Shown: positions 1-6,180, counted from the stretch's first letter. The stretch: 8,756 bases of DNA from Candidatus Uhrbacteria bacterium (GCA_003497135.1 DNKR01000053.1:34164-42919), one strand, 5' to 3'. A program made the numbers and translations. The notes: a model not told the origin generated them from the letters alone.

Positions 1-16
1 GCTACCCACAATTGCA

Positions 17-1372
17 TTACAAATTCCTCGCCACCTGATCAACATCCCCTGCTCCCATTACAATCAAAACATCGTTTTTCTTGATTATTTTTCTTGCGAT
101 TTTTTCCGCTTCAACAAGATCGGCTGAATAATGCGTTTCCAAATCCGGATTATGCTTTGCGATGGCATCCGCAAGTTCGCGGCTGGAAACATTTTCGTCT
201 TCTGTTCTTCCGGAAACGCGATAAATCTCGCTTAAAATCAAAACATCAGCTTTGTCAAAACAAGAAACAAAATCACTAAATAATTCTTTTGTTCTTGAAT
301 GCTGATGCGGCTCGTAAAGAAGAACGATTCTGTTGTCTGAATACATTTCGCGCGCGGCTTGAAGCGTTGCTGTTATTGCTGTTGGGTGATGGCCATAGTC
401 GGAAATTATATGCGCGCCATTGAATTCGCTGACATGTTCAAACCTGCGCCACAGGCCATTGTAATTTAGAAGTGCGCGCGCAACAATATCAGATTCAATG
501 CCAAGCTCGCGAGATAGAGCGAATGCAGAAGTTGCATTTGACGCATTGAATGCTCCGGGGACTTTTAATTCAATCTGCGTTTGAGCGCCGTCTTTTTCGC
601 TGATAACAAATTTTTGCATTCCGCCGCCATACGATCTGTTGCTCCAAACATAATCAGCGCTCGCGGAACCGAAAGTAATCGCGTTTTTGACTGACTTATA
701 TTCTTGCGAATTTTTATCATCAGCGTTTATTATTGCCGGACCCTTTAATTCTTGCGACACGAATTTTTGAAATGCGGAAATCACATTTTCAAGATTTTTG
801 TAATAATCAAGATGATCAGCCTCAACCGATGTAACAATAACAGAATGCGGAAAAATTTTGTTCATGCTCTCCATGTGCTCGCAAGCTTCAAGCACAAGCC
901 AGTTGCTTTTTCCTAAGCGCAAATTTCCGTGTTCAAAAGACGATGCTTTTGAGCCGACTATGACAGTCGGATCAAATCCCGCTTGCTCCAGAATAGTGCC
1001 GATCATTGCTGTTGTTGTGCTTTTTCCATGCGTGCCGGAAATCGCGATTGTGTCGTATTCTTTTGTAATCTCTCCAAGAAGCTCCGGATAAGACATCTCG
1101 CGTATTCCAAGCTCGCGCGCGCGTACGCGCTCAATATTGTCTTCTGTTGCAGCGTTTGTATAAACCGCAACATCAGCGTCAGCAGGCACTTGCTCTGACG
1201 CATGGCCGGCATGAACGATGGCTCCCATTGCTTGAAGCGAACTTGTAAATTCATTAAGATGAAGATCTGATCCTGAAACTCGCTTGCCTTTTAGCAATAA
1301 AAGCTTGCCAACAGCAGACATGCCAACTCCGCCGGCGCCAATTAGATGAATTTTTTGAATATTGGAAAACAT
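17..1372 (-). CDS. murC: UDP-N-acetylmuramate--L-alanine ligase MurC
   Basis: Cytoplasmic Mur ligase that joins L-alanine to UDP-MurNAc using ATP, the first step of the peptidoglycan stem peptide. The 451-residue length is normal for MurC. Visible in order: an N-terminal UDP-binding Rossmann segment with GAGGVGMSA (about 12-20), the ATP P-loop GTHGKST (113-119), the central-domain SVEADHLD segment (about 182-189), PGAFNASNA (272-280, with Phe where many homologues have His), DYGHHP (325-330) and EPHQHSRT (354-361) in the C-terminal ligase domain. The ATG at 1372 is preceded by TTGCGT-17 bp-TACAAT, with six bases between the -10 and the ATG, so the transcript may be leaderless. There is no Shine-Dalgarno motif and the stop is TAA. 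It is divergent from glyA with 39 bp between them. The family call is secure. Confidence 0.97.
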   Translation of the reverse strand: MFSNIQKIHLIGAGGVGMSAVGKLLLLKGKRVSGSDLHLNEFTSSLQAMGAIVHAGHASEQVPADADVAVYTNAATEDNIERVRARELGIREMSYPELLGEITKEYDTIAISGTHGKSTTTAMIGTILEQAGFDPTVIVGSKASSFEHGNLRLGKSNWLVLEACEHMESMNKIFPHSVIVTSVEADHLDYYKNLENVISAFQKFVSQELKGPAIINADDKNSQEYKSVKNAITFGSASADYVWSNRSYGGGMQKFVISEKDGAQTQIELKVPGAFNASNATSAFALSRELGIESDIVARALLNYNGLWRRFEHVSEFNGAHIISDYGHHPTAITATLQAAREMYSDNRIVLLYEPHQHSRTKELFSDFVSCFDKADVLILSEIYRVSGRTEDENVSSRELADAIAKHNPDLETHYSADLVEAEKIARKIIKKNDVLIVMGAGDVDQVARNL

Positions 1373-1380
1373 GCTATGAT
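1372..1380 (+). promoter_or_regulatory. extended -10 promoter for glyA, overlapping murC start
   Basis: TGCTATGAT is an extended -10 (TGn plus TATGAT, five of six consensus bases). It predicts a start near 1387 and a leader of about 25 nt before glyA. The TG overlaps the first base of the murC start codon, and the hexamer overlaps the murC -10 by two bases. No good -35 is seen; TTGAAT at 1355-1360 is too close. Inferred from sequence alone. Confidence 0.5.
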
Positions 1381-1407
1381 TGTATACCGTGAATTAATTT
1401 AACGCAA
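1379..1407 (-). promoter_or_regulatory. murC promoter (TTGCGT-17-TACAAT)
   Basis: Read on the minus strand: TTGCGT at 1407-1402, a 17-bp spacer, then TACAAT at 1384-1379 (five of six consensus bases), then six bases to the murC ATG. The expected start of transcription falls on or next to the ATG, giving a leaderless message. Confidence 0.5.
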
Positions 1408-1411
1408 AATT

Positions 1412-2659
1412 ATGTCTTTTACAAGAACAATAGACAAAGAAATTGCAGACGCATTGCAAAATGAGCTGATTCGCCAGCGCGAGACACTGGAAATGATCCC
1501 ATCTGAAAATTTTGTTTCAGAAGCGGTTTTGGAAGCGCTTGGAAGCATTGCGACAAATAAATACGCGGAAGGATACCCCGGCAAGCGCTATTATGGCGGT
1601 TGTCATAATATAGATATTATAGAACAACTCGCGATTGATCGCGCAAAACAGATTTTTGGCGCAGAGCATGTTAATGTTCAGCCGCTTTCAGGCGCGCCCG
1701 CGAACATTGCGGCCTATCACGCGGTTTTAAAACCGGGCGACACAGTGCTTGGAATGGATCTGTCGCATGGCGGGCATTTGACGCACGGACATCCTGTAAC
1801 GCAATCAGCGGGCATTTACAATTTTATCAGATACAAAACAGATGCGGCTACAGGACGGCTTGATCTTGACAATCTTCTCCAAATGGCGCAAGAGCACAAG
1901 CCAAAACTGATTCTTGTCGGTTATTCCGCTTACACTCGCGCAATTGACTTTGTTGCTGTTAAAAAAATCGCTGACGAGGTCGGAGCCATAACAATGGCAG
2001 ACATCGCGCACATTGCAGGACTTATTGCAGCAGGTGAAATGGAAAATCCGGTTCCTATTTTTGACATTGTAACAACCACAACGCACAAAACTCTGCGCGG
2101 ACCGCGCGGAGGAATGATCATGTGCAAAGAAAAATTCGCAAAAGCGGTTGATAAAGCCGTGTTCCCAGGACTTCAAGGCGGACCGCACGAAAACAACATA
2201 GCCGCAAAAGCGGTTGCGTTCAAAGAAGCTCTTGCGCCGGAATTTAAGCAATATGCCAAGCAAATAAAATTAAACGCTAAATCGCTTGAACAAGAATTCT
2301 TAAAGCGCGATTACAAATTAATGTTCGGCGGAACTGACAATCACATGCTTTTGATCGATGTTACATCGCGAGGCGCAACAGGAGCGGAAGCGGAAAAAGC
2401 CCTTGACGCCGCAGGCATCACAGTCAACAAAAACATGATCCCAGACGACCCGCGAAGCCCAATGGATCCGTCTGGAATTCGTCTTGGCACTCCGGCCATT
2501 ACAACGCGCGGTATGAAAGAAAAAGAAATGATTTTAATTGCGGAATGGATTGATATGGCGATAACAAATAAAAACAACAATCAAGAGCTTGAAAATATAC
2601 GCGCAGAAATAAAACAATTGACTAAACGATTCCCGCTTTATCCAAATATGGAATTGTAA
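1412..2659 (+). CDS. glyA: serine hydroxymethyltransferase GlyA
   Basis: PLP enzyme that interconverts serine plus tetrahydrofolate with glycine plus 5,10-methylene-THF; the main entry of one-carbon units. Its 415 residues match the usual length. Landmarks: the EMIPSEN segment (about 27-33), the YAEGYPGKRYYGG substrate loop (51-63), the SHGGHLTHG segment (118-126), D197 and H200 in MADIAHIAG, and the PLP-binding lysine K226 in TTTTHKTLRGPRGG. The fold is uninterrupted to a TAA stop. The ATG at 1412 has no Shine-Dalgarno motif (taacgcaaaatt precedes it). An extended -10 lies 32 bp upstream. It is followed 67 bp later by the TrpR-like gene and then folD, which uses the 5,10-methylene-THF that GlyA makes. 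Function is certain by family. Confidence 0.98.
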   Translation: MSFTRTIDKEIADALQNELIRQRETLEMIPSENFVSEAVLEALGSIATNKYAEGYPGKRYYGGCHNIDIIEQLAIDRAKQIFGAEHVNVQPLSGAPANIAAYHAVLKPGDTVLGMDLSHGGHLTHGHPVTQSAGIYNFIRYKTDAATGRLDLDNLLQMAQEHKPKLILVGYSAYTRAIDFVAVKKIADEVGAITMADIAHIAGLIAAGEMENPVPIFDIVTTTTHKTLRGPRGGMIMCKEKFAKAVDKAVFPGLQGGPHENNIAAKAVAFKEALAPEFKQYAKQIKLNAKSLEQEFLKRDYKLMFGGTDNHMLLIDVTSRGATGAEAEKALDAAGITVNKNMIPDDPRSPMDPSGIRLGTPAITTRGMKEKEMILIAEWIDMAITNKNNNQELENIRAEIKQLTKRFPLYPNMEL

Positions 2660-2674
2660 TTTTTTATTGTTAGA

Positions 2675-2700
2675 GGTTCCATAGTCTAGTCTATTGAACC
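2675..2700. promoter_or_regulatory. 26-bp palindrome, copy 1 (candidate operator)
   Basis: Dyad-symmetric element centred on CTAG (2686-2689). The left arm is GGTTC, C, ATAG, T and the right arm is T, CTAT, T, GAACC. Eleven of 13 symmetric base pairs match. It lies 15 bp after the glyA stop and 26 bp before the TrpR-like ATG. It differs from copy 2 (3059-3084) at one base. No T-tract follows on either strand, so it is not an intrinsic terminator. TTGAAC in the right arm resembles a -35, but no -10 sits at proper spacing. Confidence 0.75.
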
Positions 2701-2726
2701 GCCAATCACCATTATTGTGCCTATTT

Positions 2727-3047
2727 ATGCCAAAATACAACGCAAATAAAATTCCGTACAACCACCAAGAATTATTGATAGACAGATTCTGTACAATGCT
2801 TGCAGAACTTGGCGAAAAGTCCGCAATCAAATACTTTCTAAAAGATCTTCTTAACAGGCAGGAGCGAATAATGTTGATTAGACGTCTGCTGGTCGCAAAA
2901 ATGCTTTTAGACGGGTACACATATGACGAAATTCAAAATAAACTTAAAGTTGGAAAAGGAACTATTGCAAAAGTCAGCAGATGGCTATATTTTGGACGTG
3001 GCGGTTACAAAAAAGCAATTAGTAAATTCAACGCAGGCAAAATTTAA
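2727..3047 (+). CDS. TrpR/YerC-YecD-family DNA-binding regulator
   Basis: Small, probably dimeric, helix-turn-helix protein of the Trp-repressor-like YerC/YecD group, 106 residues from this start. The body fits the family: the DLLNRQER segment (about 40-47), a long helix RRLLVAKMLLDG (52-63), then the recognition region GYTYDEIQ...VGKGTIAKVSRWL (63-87) and the typical YFGRGGYKKAI tail (88-98). I chose ATG 2727 over a TTG at 2694 because the TTG lies inside palindrome copy 1 and would add 11 unsupported residues. There is no Shine-Dalgarno motif. The gene sits between glyA and folD and has the same 26-bp CTAG-centred palindrome on each side. Autoregulation and control of folD are therefore plausible inferences. 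The effector is unknown; nothing here shows that it binds tryptophan. Confidence 0.92.
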   Translation: MPKYNANKIPYNHQELLIDRFCTMLAELGEKSAIKYFLKDLLNRQERIMLIRRLLVAKMLLDGYTYDEIQNKLKVGKGTIAKVSRWLYFGRGGYKKAISKFNAGKI

Positions 3048-3058
3048 TTTCAACGAAC

Positions 3059-3084
3059 GGTTCTATAGTCTAGTCTATTGAACC
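3059..3084. promoter_or_regulatory. 26-bp palindrome, copy 2 (candidate operator)
   Basis: Same element as 2675-2700 with one change (T for C at the sixth base). Its centre CTAG is at 3070-3073. Symmetry extends two further pairs outward (AC at 3057-3058 with GT at 3085-3086). It begins 12 bp after the TrpR-like stop and ends 57 bp before the folD ATG. Both copies keep the same two non-pairing positions, which argues for a conserved DNA sequence rather than an RNA stem. Confidence 0.75.
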
Positions 3085-3141
3085 GTCGCCGCAACAGCCA
3101 CAAATAAATAACATAAATATATCGGAAAAATCTTATTAGCT

Positions 3142-3987
3142 ATGCCATGCCAGATTATTGACGGATCAGCAATCGCAAAACAGATTCGCGATGAAGTAAA
3201 AGAAAAAATAGAACAACTCCCAAGCAAGCCGGGACTGGCTGTTATTTTGGTCGGCTCTGATCCCGCAAGCCATGTTTATGTAGGTCTAAAAGAAAAGGCA
3301 TGTAAAGAAGTCGGAATAAATTCTGAAAGATATTTGTATTTTGCAACTGTTGATGAAATAGAAATACTGAATAAAATTGAGGAACTGAACGGGCGCTATG
3401 ATATTAATGGAATTTTGGTTCAGCTTCCGCTCCCATCTCAAGACGAAAACAAAATTATTTCAGCGATTGATCCAAGTAAAGATGTAGACGGGTTTCATCC
3501 GACAAATATTGAATCTCTGAAAAATGGAACTCAATTACTTCTGCCTCCGACAGCGCTTGGAATCATGCGCCTGATTGAAGCAAGCGGAAGGCCGATAACA
3601 GGACTTAAAGCCGTAATAATCGCGTCTGAAATTTTTGCAGCTCCAATTAAAATCTTGCTTGCTGATAACGGCGTTGCTTCTGAATCAATTCGAGCTGATG
3701 ATCCTGAACTTGCCGCAAAAACAAAAAAAGCAGACATTGTGATTGTCGCTATAGGAAGACCGAATTTCATAAAAGCGGAAATGATCCAACAGGGCGCGAT
3801 TGTAATTGATGTTGGCACAACGCGCGTTGGCGACAAAATCGTTGGCGATGTTGAACGCGAATCAGTAGAAAAAGTCGCTGGCTGGCTGACACCTGTTCCT
3901 GGAGGAGTCGGACCAATGACTGTTGCGATGCTGATGGCGAATGTTTTAAGATCGTATGAGAAACAGAATAAGTTGGTAAGTTGGTAA
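3142..3987 (+). CDS. folD: methylene-THF dehydrogenase/cyclohydrolase FolD, divergent cofactor site
   Basis: Bifunctional enzyme that oxidises 5,10-methylene-THF to methenyl-THF and hydrolyses it to 10-formyl-THF; 281 residues, normal length. Catalytic-domain marks are intact: YVGLK with the catalytic lysine K50, VQLPLP (93-98), KDVDGFHP (113-120) and TPVPGGVGPMT (250-260). Two regions are unusual. The family PCTP-x-G is PPTALG here (135-140). The glycine-rich cofactor motif (G-x-S-x-x-V-G-x-P) reads IASEIFAAP (160-168), so both glycines are lost, and the following basic/Ser strand reads SESIRADDPE. Altered cofactor use (NAD rather than NADP) or weakened dehydrogenase activity is possible. 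The last codons (KLVSW-TAA) come from an octamer repeat array. ATG 3142 lacks a Shine-Dalgarno motif; the sequence upstream is AT-rich and no convincing promoter was fixed. Confidence 0.95.
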   Translation: MPCQIIDGSAIAKQIRDEVKEKIEQLPSKPGLAVILVGSDPASHVYVGLKEKACKEVGINSERYLYFATVDEIEILNKIEELNGRYDINGILVQLPLPSQDENKIISAIDPSKDVDGFHPTNIESLKNGTQLLLPPTALGIMRLIEASGRPITGLKAVIIASEIFAAPIKILLADNGVASESIRADDPELAAKTKKADIVIVAIGRPNFIKAEMIQQGAIVIDVGTTRVGDKIVGDVERESVEKVAGWLTPVPGGVGPMTVAMLMANVLRSYEKQNKLVSW

Positions 3988-4011
3988 GTTTTGAAGTTGG
4001 TAAGTTTACTG
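3970..4011 (+). repeat. octamer array 1 (AAGTTGGT units), folD 3' end
   Basis: Five tandem 8-bp units starting at 3970, 3978, 3986, 3994 and 4002: AAGTTGGT twice, AAGTTTTG, AAGTTGGT, AAGTTTAC. The array spans the end of folD, and its TAA stop (3985-3987) is part of a unit. The inner end TAAGTTTACTG (4001-4011) is an exact reverse complement of 4398-4408, so arrays 1 and 2 form imperfect inverted repeats of about 42 bp around the broken four-helix gene. Confidence 0.85.
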
Positions 4012-4015
4012 GAAC

Positions 4016-4393
4016 TTAAAACATTTTTTTATTTTGGTTTTTTAAAAAACGAATATATCCGGAAACAGCTTTTAATAAAGCCGTGTAATCATCAATGATA
4101 ACAGAGGTATATTCTGTTTCGCATAATTCTTTTTTTATACACTGCTTAAGATTGCTTCTGGTTTCTTCATCCTCGCTTTTAACAATATCATTTAAAATTC
4201 TTATTTTCTCTTTTAAATATCACTTATTATAGGCCTCTGCTATGTTATTTGTTACAGAATTAGCTGACAGTTTAAGCTGACTTACACTGATATATTTTTC
4301 ATCTTCTGGAAATTGTTTACATAATTTATACACTCTAACTTCAAGATCGCTAGCCATTTGATAAATCTTTAAATTCTCAAGCCCTGTAGCCAT
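4016..4393 (-). pseudogene. four-helix-bundle (23S rRNA IVP/S23-like) protein, in-frame TGA
   Basis: Reading the minus strand from ATG 4393 gives 125 codons to TAA (4018-4016), interrupted only by a TGA at codon 58 (4222-4220). The N-terminal half has the family pattern: ENLKIYQMASDLE (6-18), a helix ending KQFPEDEKY (26-34), SQLKLSANSVTNNIAEAY (38-55). The part after the TGA continues in the same frame with plausible helices (YLKEKIRIL, DIVKSEDEET). A four-helix-bundle protein is the best family match by eye, though the second half is divergent. The region is clearly more AT-rich than the housekeeping genes. It is bracketed by 11-bp perfect inverted repeats that run into octamer arrays, suggesting an inserted element. 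It converges on folD. The TGA is most likely a nonsense mutation; two short fragments could still be made. No molecular function is claimed. Confidence 0.75.
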
Positions 4394-4397
4394 ATAG

Positions 4398-4438
4398 CAG
4401 TAAACTTAAAAACTTTTAACTTAACAACTTATAAACTT
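4398..4438 (-). repeat. octamer array 2 (AACTT units), membrane-protein 3' end
   Basis: AACTT occurs at 4403, 4411, 4418, 4426 and 4434 (steps 8, 7, 8, 8), i.e. AAGTT on the minus strand. The array begins immediately after the stop codon of the unknown membrane protein (4441-4439) and ends with CAGTAAACTTA (4398-4408), the inverted mate of the inner end of array 1. A 21-bp stretch (4418-4438) is identical to two overlapping stretches of array 3 (4864-4884 and 4880-4900). Confidence 0.85.
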
Positions 4439-4843
4439 TTACTTAACCATCCCATCTGGAACAATTTGGATATTCTGTTTGCTGATTCTTGCAGCAAGAA
4501 CAAGCGCTCCAAAATTCAAAACATACTGGCTGTAAACCGAAGGTATCAAAAATGCGCTTAATTTGTATCCATACAAATAACGCAATTCAATTGCGTCAAG
4601 AATTATCATCAAAATCATCCATACAAAAATCGCGTTCCATTGCGGCCTTACAAAGTTATGATTTGCTTTTCTAAAATACAGCCAGCCAAAAAACAAAATA
4701 TGCAGAGGCAAGTAAATGTATAAAATCAATACAACAAAACCGCTTTGTAAAAAAATGTCATTTATAAGATCAATGGAAAAAGCCACGACAGAACCAATAA
4801 TATAAGAAACAAAGAAAAACACAAGAAATCTTTTTATTTGCAT
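4439..4843 (-). CDS. hypothetical small membrane protein, about four TM helices
   Basis: I do not recognise a family. The 134 residues are strongly hydrophobic, with likely membrane helices near 5-24, 34-56, 69-87 and 96-118, short polar connectors (FRKANHNFVRPQWN between helices 2 and 3) and a polar tail (SKQNIQIVPDGMVK). The positive charge near the N-terminus (QIKR) would favour a cytoplasmic N-terminus. ATG 4843 is preceded by AT-rich sequence without a Shine-Dalgarno motif. It lies 55 bp downstream of the permease stop on the same strand, so it may share that transcript. Octamer arrays lie on both sides as direct repeats, one touching its stop and one just upstream of its start, so it may be a cassette-like acquisition. 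It is likely a real gene because the frame is open, hydrophobic and periodic. Confidence 0.7.
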   Translation of the reverse strand: MQIKRFLVFFFVSYIIGSVVAFSIDLINDIFLQSGFVVLILYIYLPLHILFFGWLYFRKANHNFVRPQWNAIFVWMILMIILDAIELRYLYGYKLSAFLIPSVYSQYVLNFGALVLAARISKQNIQIVPDGMVK

Positions 4844-4863
4844 ATTTTAATAACCAATCCGCA

Positions 4864-4911
4864 AACTTAACAACTTATAAACTTAACAACTTATAAACTT
4901 ACAAACTAATA
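4864..4911 (-). repeat. octamer/16-mer array 3, permease 3' end
   Basis: AACTT occurs at 4864, 4872, 4880, 4888 and 4896, then AACTA at 4904, with exact 8-bp spacing. The higher-order unit is a 16-mer, AACTTAACAACTTATA, present perfectly at 4864-4879 and 4880-4895 and degenerate at 4896-4911. The permease stop TAA (4901-4899) lies inside a unit. It is a direct repeat of array 2 and in inverted orientation to array 1. Confidence 0.9.
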
Positions 4912-6065
4912 AAATAATACACCACTTCCCCAATAACTCCAAACACCAATACTATTGCGGCAATTGATACTGCAAAACGAGGTGTTGATAAACGGCCAAG
5001 ATGAAGCCGCGAAAGAATCTTGCGAGCGCGTTCGTGCATGTAAAGAACAATCATGCCAAGAGCTCCGCCAAGAATTGATCCTGTAAATCCGATTACGCTG
5101 ATAAAGTCCCGCGCGCCTAAAAGAAACGCTAGAAACGGCACCCCGATTGTTAAAAGCCATGCTGGCAAAAAACGGATTTTATAATCATAAACAAAAGTAT
5201 CAACCGCATTGATTGAAAGCATCAGAAAACTTGTTATCACAGTAAAAAAACCTAAAATCGGAGCTGCAACAGAAAGAAGCTGCCCAAGAGACGGGATCAA
5301 AGAAGAAAGCGCGTCTTTACTTGTTGAATCTCCTGCAATGCCCACAACAACAGCGCTGAAAAAAATGTACACGACGGCGCTAATAGCTACCCCTGCCATT
5401 ATTGCACGCAATAATAATTTTTTGTTCTGGCCCAAAATGTCTCTCATCTCTGGGATTGCACCAAGACCGCCGAAAGCAAACAAAATCACGCCGTAGGGCA
5501 AAAGCATGTTTGAATAATCAGCAGTAAACAGATTTTCTGATGCGATTTGCGGCGTTGCCTTTATAAAAATCAAAATAAAAACAGCCAGAAGAGCGCAAAC
5601 AAAAACAGATTCAATTTTTGAAACAAAACCCAAACCGCCAAGTACAAGCGCTGATGCAATTGCAAAAAACACTATTTGATAAAAGAACTGACTTCCAAAA
5701 TCAAAATTAGAGAAGATCTGATTAAGAAAAGTTCCGCCGATTATAATATAAGCAACAAGCGCGCCCCACCAAGAACCAACAAGCGCAACCGCGCCCATGT
5801 GCGAAACAAGCGGGTTTGTGTACTTGCGCAAAAAACTGATTAAACGCCCGTGGCCGGGTGTGTGCACAACCACCTCGCCGTATGCACGCAAAATAATCAG
5901 AGTAACAAGACCGAGTATAATCAGATAAGCAAGTCCGACAAAAAAACCGGATTGCGCGCTTGCATATGGAATTCCATATATGCCAACTCCGATTATTGTT
6001 CCAACGAGAGCGAACACGCTTCGAATAAAATTCGCGCTTTTTGCATTATTTGATGTTTTATTCAC
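4899..6065 (-). CDS. amino-acid permease, APC superfamily (aromatic/hydroxy amino-acid type)
   Basis: Inner-membrane secondary transporter of 388 residues with about 11 membrane helices (roughly 13-33, 40-60, 90-115, 128-148, 150-170, 187-207, 219-242, 264-288, 300-318, 322-344, 365-386). This layout is typical of the aromatic/hydroxy amino-acid permeases. The first helix carries the family signature VGTIIGVGIYGIPYA (21-35), whose unwound glycine segment forms the substrate and cation site in APC transporters. FAFGGLGAIPEM (196-207) fits the sixth helix. The exact substrate cannot be read from the sequence; import of an amino acid by an auxotroph is a reasonable inference. The start is GTG (6065) because no ATG or TTG lies nearby in frame before the first helix. 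A strong extended -10 sits 22 bp upstream. It is divergent from dnaB, and its stop lies in octamer array 3. Confidence 0.9.
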   Translation of the reverse strand: MNKTSNNAKSANFIRSVFALVGTIIGVGIYGIPYASAQSGFFVGLAYLIILGLVTLIILRAYGEVVVHTPGHGRLISFLRKYTNPLVSHMGAVALVGSWWGALVAYIIIGGTFLNQIFSNFDFGSQFFYQIVFFAIASALVLGGLGFVSKIESVFVCALLAVFILIFIKATPQIASENLFTADYSNMLLPYGVILFAFGGLGAIPEMRDILGQNKKLLLRAIMAGVAISAVVYIFFSAVVVGIAGDSTSKDALSSLIPSLGQLLSVAAPILGFFTVITSFLMLSINAVDTFVYDYKIRFLPAWLLTIGVPFLAFLLGARDFISVIGFTGSILGGALGMIVLYMHERARKILSRLHLGRLSTPRFAVSIAAIVLVFGVIGEVVYYFISL

Positions 6066-6086
6066 AATTATTTTGCTTTGTCTAGC

Positions 6087-6095
6087 ATTATATCA
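6087..6095 (-). promoter_or_regulatory. extended -10 promoter of the permease
   Basis: On the minus strand TGATATAAT is a perfect extended -10 (TGn plus consensus TATAAT). It predicts a start near 6080 and a leader of about 15 nt before the GTG, too short and too AT-rich for a normal Shine-Dalgarno element. No clear -35 is needed or seen. Confidence 0.65.
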
Positions 6096-6140
6096 TAATT
6101 TGCAGTTTTATCGCGAAAAATTAGCGCGAAAATAATGCAC

Positions 6141-6164
6141 CCCGCCATCTTCATGTTTGGCGGG
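6141..6164. repeat. short GC hairpin in the permease/dnaB spacer
   Basis: CCCGCCA (6141-6147) and TGGCGGG (6158-6164) form a 7-bp stem with a 10-nt loop. No T-run follows on either strand, so it is not a convincing terminator. It could be an operator or an RNA structure. Its arms share CCGCCA/TGGCGG with the outer stem of the inverted repeat at 8695-8749. Confidence 0.4.
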
Positions 6165-6180
6165 ATCCTGCAACGATTAA

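Noticed and set aside
1805..2263. Long antisense open frame inside glyA
   Set aside because: It is a shadow of a highly conserved gene; its translation has the Cys/Ser/Phe-rich look of antisense frames and no domain.
2660..2700. Intrinsic terminator after glyA
   Set aside because: The T6 run (2660-2665) comes before the palindrome instead of after it, and the minus strand has no T-run after the stem.
2694..2726. Upstream TTG start for the TrpR-like gene
   Set aside because: It lies within the palindrome and adds residues with no family match; ATG 2727 fits the family length.
4037..4050. Perfect 14-bp palindrome G-T6-A6-C
   Set aside because: It lies in AT-rich coding sequence (Lys/Asn/Phe codons) of the broken gene and is expected by composition.
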